From: Longibacter sp051155795
Lineage (GTDB): Bacteria; Bacteroidota; Rhodothermia; Rhodothermales; Salinibacteraceae
Length of the DNA: 28,279 nucleotides
Direction: 5' to 3'
NCBI RefSeq assembly: GCF_051155795.1
Contig: NZ_DAXETW010000009.1
Location: 1 to 28,279 of the forward strand
Both the position numbers and the translations under genes were made by a program. This document shows positions 22,673-28,279 of this stretch, in pieces (position 1 is the first letter of the stretch; the number at the start of each line of letters is the position of its first letter). The notes below the pieces were generated by a model that saw nothing but the letters and a program-made list of their open reading frames with translations, made no database searches and was not told the DNA's origin.

Positions 22673-25000
22673 ATGCCTTCCTTTTCTCATCTTGCGGTGA
22701 TCCTCGTCATGCTCGGCTCCTTGCTCGGCGGGATGCCGTCTCTTGCGCAGGACGACGGATCTGCGTCGGATCCAGCACGAATCAGCGGGTACGTCCGAGA
22801 CGCAGAAACCGGTGAGACGCTACTTCTCGCGAACGTTGTGGCTCTATCGGGCGACGTGACGCGCGGGGCGGCGACGAACAATGCCGGCTACTACACGATT
22901 GCCGGGCTGGCGCCCGGGACGTACACGGTGCGGGTCACGTTTCTCGGCTTCGAACCGATGGAGCAGGAGGTGACGCTGGAAGCCGGAGAGGACCGACGCC
23001 TGGATGTGGAACTGTCCCCCGCGACCACGGAGGTAGACGAGGTTGTCGTTGAGGCCGAGCGAGACGCCGCTGAGGCGCGCGCGATCGGAGCAAACCGGGT
23101 GGAGACGGCGCTGATCAAGCAACTCCCCGCCGTCCTGGAGCCGGACCTCTTCCGCTCCCTGCAGCTTCTTCCCGGGGTAAAGGCGGCGTCGGATTTCTCC
23201 AGCGGGCTGTACATTCGCGGCGGCTCGCCGGACCAGACGTTGATCCTGCTCGACCGGACAACGGTTTACAACCCGACGCACTTCTTCGGCCTCTTCTCCA
23301 CGTTCAACCCGGACGCGATCAAGGACGTCCAGCTCTACAAGGGCGGGTACCCGGCTGAGTACGGGGGACGCCTCGGGAGCGTGGTCGACATCTACAATAA
23401 GGACGGAAATCGGCGCGAGACGCAGGGCGGCTTTTCCGTCGGGCTTCTGGCATCCCGGGCCTACGTCGAGGGGCCGTACGGCCGGTCGTGGGGGGATGAC
23501 GGAGAGGAACGCGGGTCGTACATGGTCGCCCTGCGGCGTTCCACACTCGAGCCGCTCCTTGCGGTGCTCCGTAGTCAGGACGTGGACGGGATCCCCGACG
23601 GGTTCTTCTTCTACGACCTGAACGCAAAGATCAACCTCGACGCCACGCCGAACGACAAGCTCAGCCTGGCGGTCTACGGCGGACAGGACGTGCTCGACCT
23701 GCAGTTCCTCGACGACGGCCGCTTCGACATCTCCTACGGAAACCAGACCGCGAGTCTCGACTGGCAACACCTGCTCTCGGAAACGGTGTTCACGAATCTG
23801 ACGCTCACCGGTTCGCGCTACCTGTCGACGCCCATCGCCACGATCAGCAGCACGCGTTTCAGCCAGCGTAATGAGGTGACGGACGTGTCGCTCAAAGGCG
23901 ACGTCGAATGGGTCCCGACGCGCGCCCACACACTGAAGGGCGGCATCTGGGCAGGAGCGCTCTCGTTCGGTCTGCGCAACACGTTCGACGGGGAGGAGAC
24001 GTTCGAGCAGGAGCTGTCCAGCGGCTATGCGTCCGCGTACATTCAGGATACCTACCGGCCGCACGACGACTGGGAGGTGCGGGCCGGGCTCCGATCGTCC
24101 TATTTTGATCGAGGAAAGTACTGGCGCCTCGAACCGAGGGTGTCGGTCGATTACACCGTTGCCGAGGGCGTGCGATTGCAGACAGCCTACGGTCGGTATC
24201 ACCAGTACCTGACCCTGGAGACGTCGGAGCTTTTCACCGGCTTCGACTCGTGGCTCACCACCGATGACGGTGTCCCTCCCTCCTACGGCGATCAGTTCGT
24301 CGTGGGGGTGAAAACCGAGCCGTGGGCGGGCTGGCGCGTCGACATCGAGGGATACTACCGCACGATGCGCGACCTCTTTGAGCTTGACCCCTTTCTCCCG
24401 GACCGCGCGGGATTGCCCTACGAGGAGACGTTCCGCTTCGGCGACGGGTTCGCGTTTGGCGGCGAAGTCCTCGTTCAGCGATCGGCGGGTGCCGTCAACG
24501 GCTTCGTGGGCTATACGCTGAGCCGCACTGCGCGCCGCTTCCCGCTTGTGAACGTCGGGCCGAACGGCCCGCTCTACTACGCGCCGAAGTTCGACCGCAC
24601 CCACGACCTTAACATCGTGGCGAATTACGACCTTACGGAGAAATGGCGGATGACGGCAGCGTTCAACTACGCGACCGGACAGCCTTACACCGAGCCGACC
24701 TTTCGCTTCAGTACCGTCAACGACCCCTTTATCAGCGACTCGCAGACGCGCGAGACGTTTATCAGTCCCTTCAACGGTGAGCGTCTGCCGGCCTACCACC
24801 GCCTCGACGTGGGGGCCACCCGGCGGGGGACGTGGTTCGGGGCCGACTTCGAGCTGCAGCTGCAGGTGATCAACCTCTATGGGCGAAGCAACATCTGGTT
24901 CTACTTCTTCGAGACCAACGACGACGGCACGGTCGAACGCACGGAGGTCCCGCAGATCCCGGTGCCGCTCCCTAATATCTCGTTTACGATGACCTTTTGA
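22673..25000 (+). CDS. TonB-dependent outer-membrane receptor
   Basis: The ATG at 22673 gives 775 aa with a signal peptide (LAVILVMLGSLLGGMPSLAQ); a TTG 27 bases earlier is possible. A carboxypeptidase-regulatory-like domain follows (RISGYVRDAETGETLLLANV to about residue 115), then the plug (LPGVKAASDFSSGLYIRGG, DQTLILLDRTTVYNP, KDVQLYKGGYPAEYGGRLG) and a 22-strand barrel, ending in a Phe-terminated strand (NISFTMTF) for insertion by BAM. Bacteroidota receptors of this type take up metal chelates or small organic substrates using TonB energy. The next gene encodes a DUF4249 lipoprotein, the usual partner of this receptor class; the ligand is unknown. A very long frame on the opposite strand is a shadow. 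Confidence 0.94.
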   Translation: MPSFSHLAVILVMLGSLLGGMPSLAQDDGSASDPARISGYVRDAETGETLLLANVVALSGDVTRGAATNNAGYYTIAGLAPGTYTVRVTFLGFEPMEQEVTLEAGEDRRLDVELSPATTEVDEVVVEAERDAAEARAIGANRVETALIKQLPAVLEPDLFRSLQLLPGVKAASDFSSGLYIRGGSPDQTLILLDRTTVYNPTHFFGLFSTFNPDAIKDVQLYKGGYPAEYGGRLGSVVDIYNKDGNRRETQGGFSVGLLASRAYVEGPYGRSWGDDGEERGSYMVALRRSTLEPLLAVLRSQDVDGIPDGFFFYDLNAKINLDATPNDKLSLAVYGGQDVLDLQFLDDGRFDISYGNQTASLDWQHLLSETVFTNLTLTGSRYLSTPIATISSTRFSQRNEVTDVSLKGDVEWVPTRAHTLKGGIWAGALSFGLRNTFDGEETFEQELSSGYASAYIQDTYRPHDDWEVRAGLRSSYFDRGKYWRLEPRVSVDYTVAEGVRLQTAYGRYHQYLTLETSELFTGFDSWLTTDDGVPPSYGDQFVVGVKTEPWAGWRVDIEGYYRTMRDLFELDPFLPDRAGLPYEETFRFGDGFAFGGEVLVQRSAGAVNGFVGYTLSRTARRFPLVNVGPNGPLYYAPKFDRTHDLNIVANYDLTEKWRMTAAFNYATGQPYTEPTFRFSTVNDPFISDSQTRETFISPFNGERLPAYHRLDVGATRRGTWFGADFELQLQVINLYGRSNIWFYFFETNDDGTVERTEVPQIPVPLPNISFTMTF

Positions 25001-25088
25001 CGTGAACGAAATTCGACGTATGAAGGTCGAAGTGCAGAATGTACATACTGAATTGCGGATGTCGGATTTGGAAAGGAGATCCGCTGGA

Positions 25089-26030
25089 ATGAACAGGAGT
25101 CGATTGATCATGACGATAATGAAGCTGCGCCCTGCTTTACTTTTACTTCTCGCCTTGACCGTGGCCGTGTTTTCGGCGTGTGATGCCATCGACACGGCCA
25201 GCGTGGAGCAGCAGCCGGTGGCAGAGGCCTACCTGGAGGCAGGGAAAGATCTTCCGGAGGTTGTGCTTTCCCGGACGGCACCGATCGACGCCGGACCGGG
25301 CGGGCAGCAGGGAATTCGCGACGCCGACGTGTTCATCGACCGGCTCGGCTCGGACGGGAGCGTGGTGCAGACCGTGCCGTACCGCACAACCGATACGATC
25401 GGTTTCTACGTACCCGACAGCCCGGCTCCGACGGTGCAGGGGGGCACGACGTACCGCCTCCGTGCGGAGCTTCCAGAGGGGGGCTCGATCCGGGCCGTAA
25501 CCACGGTGCCGACGGCCATTCAACTTGTCGCGTCGGAGAATACCGATGCCACCTTCCAGAGCCCGGTCCAGCCATCCTTTACCGTGACGCGCGCGGAGGT
25601 GAAGGATGCACCGGTCGTCCTTCTGTTCACGACGACCTCGCAACTCGACTTCGAGGCGCTGTCGGAGGACGAGCTGATCGCCGAGTTCACCCCGTTCTAT
25701 GCTGATGCCTACGACCCAGACGAAGACGACATTGAGGACTTCAAGGTCACGCAGTCGCCCATCTTGAATGAGGCCAACTACGACGACAACGGGGACGGCA
25801 CCATTACGATCGACTTCCCGTGGATTGCCGTCGCTTTTTTCGGGGGAAATGAGGTGGCTGTGTCGGTCCTGGACCGCGCGCTCTACGACTACCTCCGCAC
25901 GCAGGAAGCGCAGCAGGGCGGCCTCTCTCCCGGCGAGATCCCGAATATCGTCGACAACATCGAGGGCGGCACCGGGATCTTTGGCAGCTACGCCCGCGCC
26001 TCCGCGTCGATCAATGTGCAGCGGCCGTGA
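25089..26030 (+). CDS. DUF4249 family outer-membrane lipoprotein
   Basis: The start at 25089 follows AAGGAG (25073-25078) and gives 313 aa; in-frame ATGs at 25110 and 25122 are alternatives. The signal is a lipoprotein type, hydrophobic LLLLLALTVAVF ending in lipobox FSAC. The mature part has the DUF4249 layout: a strand VEAY-like PVAEAYLEAGKDLPEVVLSRTAPI, then DADVFIDRL, then GTTYRLRAELPEGGSIRAVTTVPT, then a C-terminal domain with a Gly-rich end GGTGIFGSYARAS. DUF4249 proteins are coupled to TonB receptors in Bacteroidota and probably sit on the outer face as substrate-capture lids. An acidic stretch, DAYDPDEDDIEDF, could bind calcium or simply reflect salt adaptation. Confidence 0.85.
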   Translation: MNRSRLIMTIMKLRPALLLLLALTVAVFSACDAIDTASVEQQPVAEAYLEAGKDLPEVVLSRTAPIDAGPGGQQGIRDADVFIDRLGSDGSVVQTVPYRTTDTIGFYVPDSPAPTVQGGTTYRLRAELPEGGSIRAVTTVPTAIQLVASENTDATFQSPVQPSFTVTRAEVKDAPVVLLFTTTSQLDFEALSEDELIAEFTPFYADAYDPDEDDIEDFKVTQSPILNEANYDDNGDGTITIDFPWIAVAFFGGNEVAVSVLDRALYDYLRTQEAQQGGLSPGEIPNIVDNIEGGTGIFGSYARASASINVQRP

Positions 26031-26190
26031 GGACGGGGGATGTGTATGTCTGTATGAGGGTGTCTTCGTGGGGCTGGCATGTGGCCTTGGTCCAGGCTGG
26101 CGTACGTCTGAACGAGCCATATCCCGGCCTTGCGCAGTCCGGCGCATCAGGCGGCGAAGGGAGGACGCGATCCGAACGATGTGTTGTTTG
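26031..26190. other. Intergenic DNA after the DUF4249 gene
   Basis: No gene is recognised. On the minus strand at 26043-26058 two octamers, CTCATACA and GACATACA, resemble the octamer array at 13364-13395. No convincing terminator for the receptor operon is seen here. Confidence 0.4.
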
Positions 26191-26310
26191 AGCGATCTCA
26201 GATCGCGAGTCGCCAGGATGACCCTCCGGGCCCTTCCACGTCATTCCGCGACGCGAGCACAGCGAGCTAGTACCGGTTGGTGCGACGCGAGCACAGCGAG
26301 GTAGCACCCG
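26191..26310. repeat. Intergenic repeat with palindrome and 27-bp direct repeats
   Basis: A perfect 7-bp palindrome GCGATCT-C-AGATCGC (26192-26206) is followed by two 27-base direct copies starting GCGACGCGAGCACAGCGAG (26248-26274 and 26282-26308) with two mismatches and a 34-base period. The mix of GTCATCCTG- and GGAATGACG-like words with Ser/Arg-like repeats on the minus strand is typical of dispersed intergenic repeats. No coding frame is credible. Confidence 0.65.
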
Positions 26311-26323
26311 TGGTGATTTTTGC

Positions 26324-26355
26324 GTCTCGTTTTTTGCCCAGTCAAAAAATGAGAC
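26324..26355. repeat. 13-bp inverted repeat, AT-rich hairpin
   Basis: GTCTCGTTTTTTG (26324-26336) pairs with CAAAAAATGAGAC (26343-26355) with one mismatch around loop CCCAGT. It could be a weak terminator in either direction or part of the neighbouring repeat. Confidence 0.55.
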
Positions 26356-26684
26356 AAAGGACAGGCGTGCAGTCATGGTGCTCCGCACCCACCAACCCGC
26401 CGTCACGGACGAGATGCCAGATCGGGGTCCGGCACGAGGTGGCCCGCATCGCGGACGGCGGAAATCTGCCCGTCGATGGAGCACGGGTGTGCACTGGAGT
26501 GGACGGTCCGCTCCGTCACCGTCCGCGCGACCGGACGCGACCGGAAGTAGGGGGGGGCGTTTCGGGATGGAAAGGGTTCGGGGCATTTCGACGCACCGAC
26601 GTAACATGAAGCCCTTGACGGACCGTCCGGGGCTCGGTACGTTAGCGATACTCACTGGCCTTCCTTCCCCAGACGCCACCGCCC
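26356..26684 (+). promoter_or_regulatory. Intergenic DNA with possible promoter of the dehydrogenase gene
   Basis: No gene is recognised. TTGACG (26615-26620) and TACGTT (26638-26643) are 17 bases apart and resemble a sigma-70 promoter, ending 41 bases before the next start codon. GACGGACCGTC (26617-26627) overlaps it as a short dyad. Bacteroidota often use other promoter forms, so this is tentative. Confidence 0.3.
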
Positions 26685-27374
26685 ATGCCTACCGTCGCCA
26701 TCACCGGTGCCGCCGGTGCTATCGGATCCGTCACCGCCGACGTGTTTTCCGAGGCCGGGTGGACCCTTGCGCTGTTCGACTACGGGGACGAGAACGGACA
26801 GGCGCTGCGTGAGCAGTTCCCCGATGCGCACGTATACACCGGCGACCTGACAAACGCGTCCGAGGCGAAGAACACCTTCGACGCGGCGGCCGCCGATGCG
26901 GACGGGCTCGACGCTGTTCTCTCGATTGCCGGCGGCTTTTCCATGCAATCGGCCATGGACGCGACGCAGGAAGACGCAGACAAAATGATGGATCTGAACT
27001 TCCAGACCCTCTTCCAGACGGCCAGAGCGGCGATTCCGCACCTGTTGGACCGGGAGCACGGTTTCTTCCTCGGCGTCTCCGCGCCGGCAGCAGAGGAAGG
27101 CGGGGCCGGCGCCGCGCTGTACGCCGCATCGAAGGGGGCCGTGGCGGCCTACGTGAAGTCCCTCGACCAGGAGTATGCAGAGGACGGCCTGCGGGCGAGC
27201 GTGCTGTACCCGATGGGCGTCGTCGATACCCCGGACAATCGCGACGCTATGCCGGAGGGCGACCCCGAAACATGGATCGCCCCCCGGGAACTTGCGGACG
27301 GCATGCTCCACCTCGCCACGCGGAGCCGCCGCGGGCACATCAAGACGCTGAAGGTTCATGCATCGGCGTCGTGA
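26685..27374 (+). CDS. Short-chain dehydrogenase/reductase
   Basis: The 229-aa product is a classical SDR with a Rossmann fold. It shows TGAAGAIG (residues 7-14) for NAD(P) binding, GDLT in the loop contacting the adenine, LSIAGG in place of NNAG, a Ser in GVSAPAAEEGG, YAASK with the catalytic Tyr and Lys (about 143-147), and a post-catalytic VLYPMGVVDTP. Asp in LFDYGDEN after the second strand suggests NAD rather than NADP. The substrate cannot be told; SDRs act on many alcohols and ketones. The gene appears to be on its own. Confidence 0.9.
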   Translation: MPTVAITGAAGAIGSVTADVFSEAGWTLALFDYGDENGQALREQFPDAHVYTGDLTNASEAKNTFDAAAADADGLDAVLSIAGGFSMQSAMDATQEDADKMMDLNFQTLFQTARAAIPHLLDREHGFFLGVSAPAAEEGGAGAALYAASKGAVAAYVKSLDQEYAEDGLRASVLYPMGVVDTPDNRDAMPEGDPETWIAPRELADGMLHLATRSRRGHIKTLKVHASAS

Positions 27375-27681
27375 TCGCGTCCTCTATCGCCCCCAGCGCC
27401 GGTAACGATGGGGTTTTCGGCATCTCCGTGCGGAAAGACGGCACGACCCTTGCCCTTTTTTCACACGAACACGGGAGCGAAAGCGACACCCTGTAGGATG
27501 CACATGCCACCTGCGACGTCGCCATTTGCAGCACGCGCTCCTGTGTATGCATCCCGAATCTGGTGTTGAAGGGGTGCCCCGTTCGACATGCACCGCCGTC
27601 GGTCTCACGCCAATTGGCCGGCCCCACGGGCGGACGGGTGATCGTCTCCGGCGTTTCTCATCTGACTCAAGAGGTGCCGCC
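27375..27681 (+). other. Intergenic stretch after the dehydrogenase
   Basis: CCCCA (27391-27395) and TGGGG (27409-27413) followed by TTTT form a weak terminator candidate for the dehydrogenase gene. No gene is credible here: frames that extend the next gene upstream are Arg/Pro-rich without conserved features. Confidence 0.35.
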
Positions 27682-28263
27682 ATGACTTGCGACGTGACGT
27701 GCCCCCCCGCCGAACGGATTGACGCTGATGCGACGGCGTCCTCCCCTGGCTCCCTGGTCGACATCGATTCCCGCACGCTGACGCTGCGTGCCGTGCTCCC
27801 TCCGGGCAAGCGAGACCCTCTTGCCCTCGTTCCACCGTCGGTAGCCACCACGCATCTCGTCCAGGCCGTTGCCGGATGGGAGGACGTGACCCTGGCACCG
27901 CACGAGCAGAGCGCTGTCGTATTCGAGCGCGCGGGGAAAGAAGTTGGCCATATCCGGCCCGACGGATTTCTGGCGGTTCCCCTGCCCGCCTCCATCCGGG
28001 AGGCGTTGCTCACCATCCCTACGTCCATTCTGCTATCCAGCGATGATGCGGGCGCCGTCACCCTCCAGATGGACACAGCCGATGACGTGCAGTGCGGCGC
28101 GTTCCTCCTGCGCCTGTCTTACACGTACCGTTCGGTGGTCGCCTGCAAAACCTCTCGAGAACTGGCCGCACTGCAGGTCGACGTCGCTACTCTCGAGCTG
28201 TCGGGACCGCTTCAAGACCTGTATGACGACGCGCTCGCCCGGCGTGCAGCAACGCTCGGCTAA
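27682..28263 (+). CDS. DUF5519 (luciferase-like) family protein
   Basis: The ATG at 27682 gives 193 aa; an upstream start would add 52 residues of low-quality sequence. The part from about residue 55 to 150 resembles the DUF5519 or luciferase-like domain: LVQAVAGWEDVTLAPHE, VVFERAGKEVGHIRPDGFLAVPLPASIREALL, and a closing TADDVQCGAFLLRLSYTYR. Despite the name, members have no shown light-producing activity and no known reaction. In most members the middle reads ElGHlHgdG with conserved His; here one His has become Arg (GHIRPDG). The protein is cytosolic, with no signal peptide. Confidence 0.65.
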   Translation: MTCDVTCPPAERIDADATASSPGSLVDIDSRTLTLRAVLPPGKRDPLALVPPSVATTHLVQAVAGWEDVTLAPHEQSAVVFERAGKEVGHIRPDGFLAVPLPASIREALLTIPTSILLSSDDAGAVTLQMDTADDVQCGAFLLRLSYTYRSVVACKTSRELAALQVDVATLELSGPLQDLYDDALARRAATLG

Positions 28264-28279
28264 TACGCTCTCCGCCTGT

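Noticed and set aside
22844..25195. 783-codon open frame on the minus strand across the TonB receptor gene
   Set aside because: It is a shadow of the receptor gene in GC-rich DNA: Arg/Val-rich, with no domain, while the + frame has clear receptor motifs.
26011..26679. 222-codon minus-strand frame after the DUF4249 gene
   Set aside because: It runs through the direct repeats and palindrome and is Arg/Ser/Pro-rich without domains.
27526..27681. N-terminal extension of the DUF5519 protein
   Set aside because: The 52 extra residues are Arg/Pro/Gly-rich and foreign to the family; the ATG at 27682 fits better.

Overview
The window comes from a high-GC member of the Bacteroidota/Rhodothermota lineage, most likely near Salinibacter or another Rhodothermia genus. 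The signs are the rpmB-rpmG-DUF4295 ribosomal cluster, a TonB-dependent receptor followed by a DUF4249 lipoprotein, DUF2911 and DUF6503-like secreted proteins, an archaeal-type phosphosulfolactate synthase, acidic proteins, and few Shine-Dalgarno sequences. No transposase, integrase, rRNA or CRISPR array is visible.

Layout. (1) 1-6219, all on +: a metal-handling cluster with the end of a DUF3299-like protein, a DUF2911 protein, a COG0523/CobW metallochaperone with a His-rich linker, a PhoA alkaline phosphatase, a MacB-like ABC ATPase and permease (the permease has a second His/Asp-rich insert), and a full DUF3299 protein. It resembles zinc-responsive ABC/DUF3299 operons. (2) 6500-7770: tRNA-Arg(TCT), a small zinc-ribbon protein, an unknown 106-aa protein and tRNA-Pro(TGG), with terminators behind both tRNAs. 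(3) 7881-14731, all on -: the ribosomal proteins, phosphosulfolactate synthase, a LolC/E-type permease, a secreted protein, YchF, a PPP-family phosphatase and NusB. (4) 15012-17513, +: comEC. (5) 17514-18169: a probable chromosomal replication origin, with three perfect TTATCCACA boxes, several near-perfect ones and an AT-rich unwinding candidate. No dnaA is in the window. (6) 18170-22115, -: pgi, a 55-aa membrane protein, a RibBA whose RibA half lacks its catalytic residues, YajC and the SRP RNA. (7) 22305-28263, +: a small hypothetical, the TonB receptor/DUF4249 pair, a repeat-bearing intergenic region, a short-chain dehydrogenase and a DUF5519 (luciferase-like) protein.

How it fits together. 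Most genes left of the origin lie on - and most far to its right on +, so they run with the inferred replication forks. comEC and the pgi-yajC block are exceptions and point toward the origin. GC skew counted by hand changes sign across the origin. The left cluster looks like a periplasmic and cytosolic metal-supply module, and the SRP RNA and YajC are both parts of the secretion machinery. The points most worth following up are the origin without adjacent dnaA, the doubly His-rich metal cluster and the degenerate RibA domain.
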